In this document: piece by piece, positions 1 to 8,582 of the stretch
Layout: the number at the start of each line of letters is the position of its first letter
How positions within the stretch are numbered: position 1 is the stretch's first letter
Origin: Vibrio cidicii
GTDB lineage: Bacteria > Pseudomonadota > Gammaproteobacteria > Enterobacterales > Vibrionaceae
Length of the DNA: 64,000 bases
NCBI RefSeq assembly: GCF_009763805.1
Contig: NZ_CP046803.1
Location: forward strand, 992,001-1,056,000
Direction: 5' to 3'
The notes under the pieces: model-generated
Database searches by the model: none
What the model was told of the DNA's origin: nothing
What the model saw: only the letters and a program-made list of their open reading frames with translations
Position numbers and translations under genes: made by a program

Positions 1-796
1 AGAGATTGTGTTGCACCAGAGGCACTTGCTCGCCTTTGGAGTTGAGGCGCCAACTGATGGTCTCTTTCCATGGCCAAATTTTCGGTAGTGTGCCGATCAT
101 CAATCCGGTGAGAAACATCAAGGTGAAATCGCGAAAGCGGCGTAACAGCCAAGAGAGCACATGAGAAAACGTCAGCAAACCCGCGACACATCCGATGAGA
201 AACAGGCCGAGGATATCAAACTGCACGTTTTTGACCGCGCCGAGCACGGGCGCGTACATGCCGATCAGCAGCAAAATAAAGCTGCCAGAAATGCCCGGTA
301 AGATCATCGCGCAGATGGCAATCGCGCCTGCTAACAGGACATTGAGCGACGTCGGTTCGAGATGCAGTGGTTTGAGCACTGTGATGCTGTAGGCGAAAAC
401 GATGCCGAACAAGAGCAGAGCAAAACGCGGTACATCTTTGCGCTCAACTTGTCTGAGAATGTGGTACACCGACACAAGGATCAGGCCAAAAAAGAATGAC
501 CAAATCGGGATCGGATGATTGGCCAGCATCCAAGTAATCAGCTTCGCCAGTGTAGCAATACTGGTCAGTACGCCGCCAAACAGTGCTATGAGGAAAAAAC
601 CGTTGATGTGCTTAAAAGCGGCTTTAAAGCCTTGGGCTTTCCATAAACGAAAAATGCTCGGGTTAATGCGGCGAATACTTTCAAGTAGGGTGTCGTAAAT
701 ACCAGTGATAAAAGCGATGGTACCCCCAGAAACGCCCGGGACCACATCGGCGGCGCCCATGGCCAGCCCTTTGAGAAACGTGGATAAATAATTCAT
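1..796 (-). CDS. popT: DUF368 / PopT-family undecaprenyl-phosphate translocase (partial, C-terminus off the window)
   Basis: About 265 codons are visible, running off base 1; the ATG is at 796. The protein is strongly hydrophobic with many membrane segments. It shows the paired motifs typical of DUF368: PGVSGGT at residues 20-26 and PGISGS at 167-172, a pseudo-repeat. DUF368 proteins (PopT) are known from Vibrio cholerae and other bacteria as inner-membrane translocases that return undecaprenyl phosphate across the membrane for peptidoglycan and surface-polymer synthesis, important at alkaline pH. The gene points away from the qrr RNA gene. The assignment to DUF368 is firm; the exact function in this strain is inferred from the family. 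Confidence 0.85.
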   Translation of the reverse strand, partial: MNYLSTFLKGLAMGAADVVPGVSGGTIAFITGIYDTLLESIRRINPSIFRLWKAQGFKAAFKHINGFFLIALFGGVLTSIATLAKLITWMLANHPIPIWSFFFGLILVSVYHILRQVERKDVPRFALLLFGIVFAYSITVLKPLHLEPTSLNVLLAGAIAICAMILPGISGSFILLLIGMYAPVLGAVKNVQFDILGLFLIGCVAGLLTFSHVLSWLLRRFRDFTLMFLTGLMIGTLPKIWPWKETISWRLNSKGEQVPLVQHNL

Positions 797-965
797 GGCT
801 CATAAACCGTCAGAAAACAGAGTGGAGGAGTATAACCAGATTCAAGGTAAAAAAGTATGCAATCGCTTTGAATCGCGCCGCCGTGATCTTCTTATGCAGC
901 GGAAGTGGCAGGAGTTGGGTGAAAAGTAATCACCCTGATAAGCATATGGCTATTTGCGTGGTTGT

Positions 966-991
966 TTGCAAAATGAAATTGCAAAATGCAA
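966..991 (+). promoter_or_regulatory. LuxO binding sites upstream of qrr
   Basis: A perfect LuxO-type palindrome (TTGCA, three bases, TGCAA) lies at 979-991. A second, half-matching copy (TTGCA AAA TGAAA) lies directly before it at 966-978. They sit about 90-115 bases upstream of the predicted qrr start, the usual place for activators of sigma-54 promoters. Confidence 0.8.
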
Positions 992-1051
992 TAGAAAATC
1001 GATCGATGAGAAGAATATGAGATATTTAGCCAAAAAATAGAGCTTTTAATC

Positions 1052-1069
1052 TTGGCACGAATCATGCAT
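1052..1069 (+). promoter_or_regulatory. sigma-54 promoter of qrr
   Basis: TTGGCACG-N5-TGCAT: the GG at 1054-1055 and the GC at 1066-1067 are ten bases apart, the -24/-12 spacing of RpoN promoters. The -12 GC lies about 12 bases before the first base of the Qrr sequence at 1080. Qrr genes in Vibrio are known to be transcribed by sigma-54 with phosphorylated LuxO. Confidence 0.85.
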
Positions 1070-1079
1070 AATCTCTTTC

Positions 1080-1188
1080 GACCCTTATTAAGCCGAGGGT
1101 CACCTAGCCAACTGACGTTGTTAGTGAATATCTATTGTTCACACCATACATAAGCCAATCGCACCTTTTTGCGCTTGGCTCTTTTTTT
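1080..1188 (+). ncRNA. qrr: Qrr quorum-regulatory small RNA
   Basis: About 109 nt. Stem 1 is GACCCT (1080-1085) with AGGGTC (1096-1101). The highly conserved Qrr core that pairs with target mRNAs spans 1104-1128 and includes TAGCCAACTGACGTTGTTAG. GTGAA (1124-1128) pairs with TTCAC (1138-1142). The intrinsic terminator is AGCCAA (1153-1158) with TTGGCT (1175-1180), then a T run at 1182-1188. In Vibrio, Qrr RNAs act with Hfq at low cell density to repress the LuxR/HapR master regulator and activate AphA. The LuxO site and sigma-54 promoter upstream fit. Which of the several Qrr paralogues this is cannot be told here. Confidence 0.95.
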
Positions 1189-1265
1189 ATCTGCGTTTTG
1201 GTTTGGACGCCTTTTGACCTATTCGCCATTGACGGAACATCCGTTTCCCGCCGCACTTTTCTTGC

Positions 1266-2078
1266 CTAGGCTTTGCTTTGTGCTTGTAAGGTTAAGCGAT
1301 CATCCACCACCATATTGTTTTCGAGCTCGTGCACGGTGGCAATACGACAGCGCTTTTCCGGCGCTAGCTTTTCATACTCAGTGAGATAGATATCACTGTG
1401 GATATGTTCGGCCATCATTTTGACCATCAAACGGTTGTTGGAAAATAGCCCTTGCGTCTCCTCGCGATGTGAAAACATCATCGCTTGTTTCATGTCCACC
1501 ACTAGCATGAAGCGGTGTGAAGGATAACGTTGTTCTAAGCTATCGGAGCGCGAATAGTGCTCGACTTTCGGATGCGGCAAGGTTAAGCGATTGAAAGAGA
1601 AAACAATGACGCGCACTCCGCGTTCAATCGCGTGGCAGATCTCATCGGCGAGTAGGTCGAGATGAAAATCAGTATTGAGATAGACTTCGATCTGCGCCAA
1701 ATTCAGCATCTCGCGCGCTTTTTGCAGCAGATTTTCAAAACCAGAGACGTTATAGATAAACTCTTTCTCTTCCTGAAGCATCATGCGTGAGAGCTCTTTT
1801 TTCAGGATCTGAATGTTCTCTATGGTTTTTTTCTCAATCTGGCTAAAAATCAAATCGGGTGATTTGGCCTCGTACTCTTTGGTCTCGCCATCGGACATAA
1901 AGATGCAGCCATTTTTGTACAAGTTGTCAATCGATGAATAGACAGATGAGCGAGAGAGCGAAATCTCTTTGGCAATTTTATAACCGCTGGCGCGGCCATT
2001 TTTGAGTAAATTGATATAAACCAAGGCATCGGTTTTGGTAAAGCCAAAGTCCATCAGTTTTGTTACCAGCTCGGTCAC
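1266..2078 (-). CDS. TrmB-family sugar-responsive transcriptional regulator
   Basis: 270 aa from a GTG start at 2078, preceded by a GAGGA ribosome site; the open frame continues upstream to 2174, but that would overlap the ROK gene. The N-terminal about 70 residues form a TrmB winged helix (GFTKTDALVYINLL, then SGYKIAKEIS and SRSSVYSSIDNL). A short helical linker follows, then a PLD-like TrmB C-terminal domain with a VYLNTDF segment. TrmB proteins are best known as archaeal maltose/trehalose regulators; bacterial members control sugar uptake operons. It is the last gene of the cyclodextrin-type operon, so it probably regulates the divergent promoters at 8183-8582. Ligand and sites are inferred. 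Confidence 0.8.
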   Translation of the reverse strand: MTELVTKLMDFGFTKTDALVYINLLKNGRASGYKIAKEISLSRSSVYSSIDNLYKNGCIFMSDGETKEYEAKSPDLIFSQIEKKTIENIQILKKELSRMMLQEEKEFIYNVSGFENLLQKAREMLNLAQIEVYLNTDFHLDLLADEICHAIERGVRVIVFSFNRLTLPHPKVEHYSRSDSLEQRYPSHRFMLVVDMKQAMMFSHREETQGLFSNNRLMVKMMAEHIHSDIYLTEYEKLAPEKRCRIATVHELENNMVVDDRLTLQAQSKA

Positions 2079-2131
2079 GGGGGTTCCTCGGTAATGATTC
2101 ACGCGAATTTTCCTGTCAAGGTTACCACTCC

Positions 2132-3023
2132 TCATGCAGTGAATGTAGATGGTTGTGCACAATTTACGGTGCACATCGAGACGGCGCCCTCGGCAAAACG
2201 ATACTCATCGTTGTGCAGACATAAAATTTCCGGCAGGGCGTCAAATTGGCAGTAGCGGCTTAAGGTGCTTTTGAGCGTTAAGGCGAGATCAGGGTGCAGG
2301 ATCAAGCTACCACTTAAGACCAGCAGCTTAGGTTGGAAGCGAAACACCGCATCGGAGAGCGATCTGGCGAGCTGATCGACCCAGATGCGATAAATGCGCG
2401 TTGACCAAGCGTGGTTGTCATCGACCCCGAAGACGATGTCGCGCGCGGTGCGATGTTGCAAAGAGAGTTGATGATATTGGCGCTCAATCCCCTTGCGTGA
2501 CAAATATTGACGAATGCACTCATCACTGCCGCAGTTGCAAAGTGGTGTCAGCCCGTCAATTAAGCTTTGATACCCTTTGAGCGGTTTGTGCGCCCAGCCT
2601 AAATCGAGCACGTGGCGATACGGTTTCGCGTCGACAAAGTTGATCGGTAACGTACAGCTCGCAGCCGTCATCCAATACCGCGCTTAAAACGTTGCCTTGC
2701 GGCAGGCTTGGAATTTGCGCTAAGGCGATCACCGCTGGATTAAACAACTGGCAGGGCACCGAGAGATGCGTTGTCAGCCAATCGGTCAATACCTCTTTGG
2801 CATTGGAGAGTGCGCCTTGCCAGCAATCGGGCATAAGATTGATACCGACAAGTGTCAGTGGGCCAAACATGCGCTGCATGCTCAGTGCCACGCTGGTGAT
2901 GACTTCAGCGGTTTGTTGCGCGCTGAGTGGCGTTTTGAGCTGATTGCGATAACGGGGCTGCCCATCGTTATCGATGAGCACCCCCCAGATCCATTCTGAA
3001 TCGACAGAAAGACCCAGCTTCAT
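2132..3023 (-). CDS. ROK-family protein, probably non-catalytic (frameshifted in this sequence)
   Basis: Two frames, 3023 to about 2625 and about 2626 to 2132, join into a 296-aa ROK protein if one base of TTT at 2624-2626 (GAAAC on the coding strand) is removed. The ATG overlaps the cyclodextrinase stop (ATGA), so translation is coupled. The C-terminal zinc motif is present (CNCGSDECIRQYLS). The N-terminal phosphate-binding motif DxGxT is replaced by VDSEW, and where ROK kinases have Asn-Asp (catalytic Asp) this protein has FNPAV. There is no N-terminal HTH. It may therefore be a sugar-sensing partner and not a glucokinase. ROK identity is good; function is unknown. Confidence 0.7.
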
Positions 3024-4814
3024 AGCACTTCCGCAGTGGTGAGATCACGCAGCTCAAAGCCAAACTCGGGCAAAGCAAGCTCAGCGCCGTTGACAAGACA
3101 GCGCGCTTCACTGTCGCTGTTGTTGAGCACCACTTGCAGTGCGCCTTTGCGAAAAGCCACCACGTGTGGATGCTCCACCTCGATCCACTCTAAGTAAGGC
3201 TGGTTGCACTCTGGGTAGGCTTGGCGAAGTCGAATCAGCTTTTGCATAAAGGCTTTGAATTCGAGATCTTGCTGCTGCTCATCCCAAATCATGCATTTGC
3301 GGTTTAGCTCAAGGCCCATGCCTTTTTGCCCGTCCATGCCCACTTCGCCGCCGTAGTAGATACACGGAGAGCCCACTTGGGTGAACATAAATAGATACGC
3401 CAGTTTCGCTTTGCGCTTGTCGTTGCCACACAGGCTCAAAAGGCGCGTGGTGTCGTGGCTTTCCAGCAGATTAAACATCGCCTCATTGACGTTGCGCGGG
3501 TAAGCAAGGTAAGAGCGCGTGACCGCATTGATGAAGCTGGTTTTGTCGTCGTTGCCAAGGGCAAAGAAGTCGGTGATCGCCTGTGTCAGCGGATAGTTCA
3601 TCAGCGAGTCGTATTGATCGCCGCGCAGCCACGGCATGCCTTCGTGCCAGATCTCGCCCAAAATGTAGCAATCGGGCTTGATGCCTTTGACCAAACGGCG
3701 GAAATCACGCCAGAACTCGTGGTCGACCTCGTTGGCTACGTCCAAACGCCAGCCGTCGATATCAAACTCTTGTACCCAATGGCGCGCTACATCCAACAGG
3801 TAGGCGCGGCACTCTGGGTTTTCAGTGTTGAGTTTGGGCATTTCTGCCACATTGCCGAACGTTTCGTAATTGAGGTTGCTAAAATCCCACTCCGATTTGG
3901 GCTTGTCTGGATAAACCGGAAATTGCTTGATCCAGAACCAATCGGCGTAGCGAGACTCGGCGCCTTTTTCCACCACATCCAACCACAGCGGGGATTGATG
4001 GCCGATGTGGTTGAATACCGCGTCTAACATTACCTTCATGCCACGGCGGTGCGCTTCTTGAACCAAAGCACGGAATGCTTCGTTGCCGCCAAAATGCGGG
4101 TCGACGTTGTAGTAATCGACCGTGTCGTATTTGTGGTTGGCATTGGCGGTGAAAATCGGACAGAAATAGAGGCCATTGACCCCGAGTTTCTTGCAAGTAA
4201 TCGAGTTTTTCAATCACGCCCCACAGATCGCCGCCCATGAAGTTGTCGCTGGTGGGCGTGCTGCCCCACGGCTGCACATTGGCAGGCGAGATCTCCGCAC
4301 GGCCGTTGTAAAAACGCTCCGGGAAAATCTGATACCAGATGGTGCTGCGTACCCACGGTGGGGTTTTCAACACATCTTTAGGGTTGATGTAGGGAAAGCA
4401 GAAAAAATTGCTTAAGTTGCTCAGTTCAATTTCGGCTGTGCGCTCGTCTTGAATGTCCACACAACGTTTTTCGCCAAACAGCAGTTTCTCGCCCGTTTTG
4501 CCATGCAAAATAAAGCCGTAGCGGGTGCGTTTTTTCGGTGGCACGAATGGGGCGAACCAGTGATCATGATGTTCGCTTTGTCCTTCCAACTGCATCGGCA
4601 CTTCAGTCCCGCCGGTCCAGCCGTGCGCGTCGCTGCCGCCTAAATTTCCGCCGTCTAGGCCGCCTTCGGCCCAGGTGTAAGGGTCACCGATCCACAGGGT
4701 CACGCGGTCAACTTCGCCTTTGGCACTGCGAAAGCGAATGTGCAAAGTGTCGTTGTCGTAGGCGTAACTGTCCGCACTTTTCGCCAAGTGAGTTAATGAG
4801 CTTCTAGTAATCAT
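3020..4814 (-). CDS. Cytoplasmic cyclodextrinase / neopullulanase-type GH13 enzyme, CymH-like (frameshifted in this sequence)
   Basis: 597 aa when one base of TTT at 4187-4189 is removed; the join then reads LDYLQELGVNGLYF, a canonical GH13 stretch. N-terminal beta-sandwich domain, then the (beta/alpha)8 barrel. Catalytic residues are visible: nucleophile in GWRLDVANE, acid/base in LGEIWHEG, stabiliser in LESHDTTR. There is no signal peptide, so it acts in the cytoplasm, opening imported cyclodextrins and cleaving maltodextrins. The corrected length is close to that of Klebsiella oxytoca CymH. It follows the permease genes at 15 bp and overlaps the ROK gene. Cyclodextrin preference is inferred from the cluster. 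Confidence 0.85.
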
Positions 4815-4829
4815 AAAGGTTCCTGATAT

Positions 4830-5663
4830 TTATTCTTTTACTGCGCCACTGACTAAGCCAGTTGTGATGTGTTTTTGTGTGGCGACAAACAGCAAGGTGA
4901 TCGGTACGGCGACCAGTAACGAGCCCGCAGCAAACAGGGTGAAGTTTTCCGCTGAGTTGGAGGTGATCCAACTGAAGATGCCGATGGCTAACGTCATCTT
5001 CTCTTCGCTGCGTAAAATCAGCGTCGGCAGGATGAAATCCATCCAAGGGCCGGTAAAAGAGACCAAGGCGACAAACACTAAGATCGGTTTGGCGAGTGGC
5101 AAAATGATCTCAAGGAAGATGGTCATGTGTCCGGCGCCGTCGATTTTCGCCGCTTCATCCAGCGAGGTGGGAATGGCGTCAAAGTAGCCTTTCACCAGCC
5201 AAGTCATAAACGGCAGAGAGCCTGTCACGTAGACAAACAGCAAGCCGATGTAGGTATCAATCAAGCCCATTTTTGACAGCAGAATGTATATCGCCGTCAT
5301 CGAGAGAAAGGCCGGAAACATCTGCAACACCAAAATGCTCATCAACACGTTACGTTTGCCCTGAAAGCGGTAGCGCGAGAACACAAACGCTGTCATGGTG
5401 ACAATCACCAGCGAGATCAGCATGTTAGCCGTGGCGAGCAAAAAGGTGTTTTTGTACCACTCCAAATACGGGGTATCGGTAAACAGCGCTTTGTAATGGT
5501 CGAGGGTAAAAGCGAACTCGCCGAACGAGGAGCTGAACAGGTTGTTGCCCGGTTTAAACGAAGCCAGCACTGTCCACAGTACCGGACCAAGCACCAGGAT
5601 GGCGTTGACGGCGAGGAACAAATAGACGATTACGGTCCCCAGCTTTTCTAATACACGACTCAT
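4830..5663 (-). CDS. Sugar ABC transporter permease, MalG/CymG-like
   Basis: 277 aa. An inner-membrane permease of the MalG type with about six membrane segments. The EAA loop that contacts the ATPase is present (DEAAKIDGAGHMTIF...LPLAKP). It starts with ATG at 5663, two bases after the stop of the MalF-like gene, and ends with the family-typical TTGLVSGAVKE tail. Together with the genes at 5666-6950 and 6953-8182 and the ATPase encoded divergently at 11335 it forms an ABC importer, here probably for cyclodextrins or maltodextrins. Confidence 0.9.
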   Translation of the reverse strand: MSRVLEKLGTVIVYLFLAVNAILVLGPVLWTVLASFKPGNNLFSSSFGEFAFTLDHYKALFTDTPYLEWYKNTFLLATANMLISLVIVTMTAFVFSRYRFQGKRNVLMSILVLQMFPAFLSMTAIYILLSKMGLIDTYIGLLFVYVTGSLPFMTWLVKGYFDAIPTSLDEAAKIDGAGHMTIFLEIILPLAKPILVFVALVSFTGPWMDFILPTLILRSEEKMTLAIGIFSWITSNSAENFTLFAAGSLLVAVPITLLFVATQKHITTGLVSGAVKE

Positions 5664-5665
5664 AG

Positions 5666-6950
5666 TTACATCCCCACATCGTCTTTAAAGGATTTCATGC
5701 GGCGGAATTGCCAGATAGCAATCACCGACAGGAATAAGAAGATCACAATCGAAATCACTGAAGCGATTTGGTACTGCTGGAAGTCGAGCGTCAGTTTGTA
5801 AATCCAAGTGATCAAAATGTCGGTATGACCTGCAAAACGGTATTCTGGATTAATTGGCCCGCCTTCGGTGAGCAAGAAAATCGCACCGAAGTTGTTGAAG
5901 TTGTGGGCAAAGGTCATCACTAACGACGGTGCGACTTGATGCAACACCATCGGTAGGGTGATTTCGCGAAATTGCTGGAACTTGCTGGCGCCGTCGACTT
6001 CACTCGCTTCATACAGATCGCGTGGAATATTGGTCAACGCGCCGGAAATCAGCAGCATAAAGTAAGGCGCGCCGACCCAAACACTCACCGCAATCACGGT
6101 CAGCTTGGCTAAGTGTGGATCCGAGAGAAAAGCGACCGACTCAAAGCCCCAAGCATTGAGTGTGGCATTGACCGGGCCAATACCGTTGAGTAGCAGGCGG
6201 AACATCAGCAGCGTCACGAAACGCAGGAATGGCATAGGGCAAAATAAACACAAAACGCCATAGCTTTTTCGCTTTGATGTTGCGATTTTCCAGCGCCAGC
6301 GCAAGGATAAAACCAAAACCGCAAGTGCAAATGGTCGCAGCAATTGCCCAGATGACCGTCCAAGTGGCGACACCGACGAAGGTGCTCGACCAGATTCTCA
6401 GCTCAAACAGAGTGAGAAAGTTTTTAAAACCGACCCAATCGACCAGATTTTTCGGTGGGATATGGTGCGGCGCTGAGTAGTTGGTGAACGAGACCAACAC
6501 GGTGATCGCAATCGGCATGATGATGAAAGCGATGCTGGCGATAAACGCCGGTGACAACACGATAAAAGCGAATTTGTCGTCGTAGATGGCTTTAAGTTGC
6601 TGGCGCACGCTCAAACGGCATGGCTGACACTCTTGCGCCTGACGTACGTTAACCACGTAGGCGGCAATTGCTAAGAAAAGAAACAGCAGGGCAATGACCC
6701 CTTCCACCAACATAAAGATGGAGTTGTCCCCTTGAATCACTTTAAACCCTTGGCGAGTTTGCGCCACGTCCCCCAGTGATACTAAGCCCTTGAGTGCGGC
6801 CGCTAAATCCGGCAAGTAGAGTAGAAACAGGCATTGGATGGCGAGGAAAACCCCGCCAGTCACCCAATGTTTGTGCGCCAGTTGTGTTGAGCCCATGAGA
6901 ATCCACGAGGTCGACACTTTCGGTGCTTTGATGGTTTGCGACAACAACAT
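5666..6950 (-). CDS. Sugar ABC transporter permease, MalF/CymF-like (frameshifted in this sequence)
   Basis: 427 aa once one A is removed from AAA at 6219-6221. The reading then passes ILPYAIPAFVTLLMFRLL, the conserved MalF membrane segment, so the position of the extra base is well fixed. As given, the frame breaks into 6950-6141 and 6373-5666. Extra N-terminal membrane segments precede the core, as in MalF. The EAA loop reads YEASEVDGASKFQQF...LPMVL. It starts three bases after the binding-protein stop. It is the partner of the MalG-like subunit in the importer. Confidence 0.88.
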
Positions 6951-6952
6951 AA

Positions 6953-8182
6953 CTACTCCTGAAACGCGATCTGCTCTTCAATGATCGCTTTAGCGTGATC
7001 AAGTACCTGCTTGGGCGTTTGATCGTTGACCCACATCGCGGTGATGGCACTGGCCATCGGTGACCACAGGTAGCCCATTTCCGGAATCGATGGCATTGCG
7101 TCAGAGTAGAAGCCTTGCGCGATGATCGCGTAGGTCGCTTCATCTGCATCGACAATGATTTTCTCCATCAGACTCTCTACCGGCGGGATGGATTTGGTCA
7201 TCTGATAGCGCTTCATCAGCATTTTGTCCGAACTGAGGTAGTCGGCAAACAGCTGCGCTGCTTTCGGGTACTCACTGTACGAGGATACGACCGCCAGGCG
7301 TACGGTTGAAAAGGTACGCGGCTGTTTGCCTTCAAAGGTTGGGATGGGCACGACGCCATAATTGACGCCACTGTTGTCATAGCCTTGAATTGCCCATGGA
7401 CCATCGATAATCGCGGCGACTTTGCCCTCACCAAACAGGCCACGACGCACCTGCGGATTGCGCATGTCGACCGGGTTGGAGTTGTTCGCGGCTTTGAGCG
7501 TTTTCATCGCGCTCATGCCCTGCTGCGCCAGTGGCGAGTTGATGCCGAGATCTTTGGCATCGGTGCCGCCTTTGCCAAACTCGTAGGCACCGTACAGGGT
7601 TAAGAACATGCGTGATTCATAGTAGTTCTGAATATCCCACAGTAGCGCGTATTTGTTCTCTTTGGCGTTGTTAAACCCTTTGCCAAAATCGATGATCTCT
7701 TCAAAGGTTTTTGGCGCAGTTGGCAGCAGATCTTTGTTGTAAAACAGCGCTAACGTGGCGTAGCTTACCGGGAAGCCATAGCTGGTGCCCGCGTATTTGG
7801 CCGCAGAGGTGGCGTTGGGTAAGAAGGTCGATTGAATGCGATCGGCAGATACGAGGTTTTCCATCGCACCACCCGCGACCACTAAACGGCCGAGCAGATC
7901 GTGTTCAATTTCGGCGATGTCGGCGACGCGAGCGGAACCACCATCCTGAATCATACGTGACGCAGCATCAATCGGGGCTAAACCACGAAATGAAAACTTC
8001 ACCTTGTAACCAAAATCTTGGTTAAACGACTCTGCCGCGTACTTCATGTAGTCCAGCGTGGTGGTGTCGGTCCAGATCAACAGATCTGAGCCGGGTTCCG
8101 GCTGAATATCTTGAGCATAAGTAACTGCGGGCAGACTAACGAACGTAGCGAGTAGCGCTGCTTTTATCCATGTCTTTTTCAT
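6953..8182 (-). CDS. Periplasmic sugar-binding protein, MalE/CymE-like
   Basis: 409 aa from the ATG at 8182. This start gives a clean signal peptide (MKKTWIKAALLATFVSLPA, cleavage near TYA/QD). An in-frame ATG at 8206 would add eight residues before it. The body is an SBP_bac type-1 solute-binding fold: LLIWTDTTTLDYM at the mature N-terminus, then GLFGEGKVAAIIDGPWAI typical of MalE relatives. First gene of the minus-strand operon, so its promoter lies in 8183-8582. It delivers sugar to the adjacent permeases. Cyclodextrin/maltodextrin as ligand follows from the neighbouring CGTase and cyclodextrinase. Confidence 0.88.
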   Translation of the reverse strand: MKKTWIKAALLATFVSLPAVTYAQDIQPEPGSDLLIWTDTTTLDYMKYAAESFNQDFGYKVKFSFRGLAPIDAASRMIQDGGSARVADIAEIEHDLLGRLVVAGGAMENLVSADRIQSTFLPNATSAAKYAGTSYGFPVSYATLALFYNKDLLPTAPKTFEEIIDFGKGFNNAKENKYALLWDIQNYYESRMFLTLYGAYEFGKGGTDAKDLGINSPLAQQGMSAMKTLKAANNSNPVDMRNPQVRRGLFGEGKVAAIIDGPWAIQGYDNSGVNYGVVPIPTFEGKQPRTFSTVRLAVVSSYSEYPKAAQLFADYLSSDKMLMKRYQMTKSIPPVESLMEKIIVDADEATYAIIAQGFYSDAMPSIPEMGYLWSPMASAITAMWVNDQTPKQVLDHAKAIIEEQIAFQE

Positions 8183-8405
8183 CGTGATAGCTCTATAGTA
8201 GTTCATAATATACTACTAGGTTAAATCCGCCTTCTTTTAAGTCAACTACTATCCATCGAACTTTGAGTTCAAGTGTGATGTGCATCAATAAATACTGATG
8301 AAGACTAAGCCCAGGGGTGCTTTGATAGTCTCGGGTTAGATGGGTTTTGGTCTGAGCAAAAAGCGCTCACAAGTTGGCTGTATTCTCAGCTGTTAAATCT
8401 AAAAT

Positions 8406-8421
8406 TGTGATCAGTGTCATT
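8406..8421 (+). promoter_or_regulatory. Possible CRP site in the divergent promoter region
   Basis: TGTGA-N6-TCATT: the left half is perfect, the right half matches TCACA at three of five bases. A second weak candidate is TGTGA-N6-TCAAT at 8273-8288. Carbon-catabolite control would be expected for this locus. Confidence 0.35.
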
Positions 8422-8458
8422 CAAATGAGGCGGTGAGAGTGATGAGAGTCTCATTTGA
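8421..8458. repeat. Perfect 9-bp inverted repeat, TCAAATGAG ... CTCATTTGA
   Basis: Arms at 8421-8429 and 8450-8458 with a 20-base spacer, in the middle of the divergent promoter region. It could be an operator with two half-sites or a leader hairpin. No T run follows, so it is not a terminator. Confidence 0.5.
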
Positions 8459-8582
8459 AGAAAAGGGGAGAGGAAAAACAAATCAACATGCAGAAGAATA
8501 TATAGGCGTTCACAGTGAACTACTAAATATTCAACTTAACTCTACCGACGATTTACAACCAAGTGGTTGATAAGGACCTATC

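Larger units (their letters stand above)
8196..8525. promoter_or_regulatory. Divergent control region with repeated AACTACTA boxes
   Basis: The 400 bases between the binding-protein and porin genes hold AACTACTA three times: 8196-8203 (minus), 8244-8251 (plus) and 8518-8525 (plus). The outer two share ten bases, TGAACTACTA. TACTACTA also occurs at 8211-8218, so 8196-8218 is an imperfect inverted pair. One repeat lies close to each gene start. These are good candidates for operators of the TrmB-type regulator encoded at 1266-2078; that link is inferred. Confidence 0.5.

Noticed and set aside
1169..1384. Plus-strand open frame of 71 codons
   Set aside because: It starts inside the Qrr terminator and runs into the TrmB gene on the other strand; no ribosome site or protein-like sequence.
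2132..3023. Programmed ribosomal frameshift in the ROK gene
   Set aside because: The same GAAAC context occurs at eight other split genes of unrelated families, so a common sequence artefact is far more likely.
8464..8475. MalT box near GGGGAGAGG
   Set aside because: One base short of the GGGGAKGAGG consensus and single; the cluster has its own TrmB regulator.
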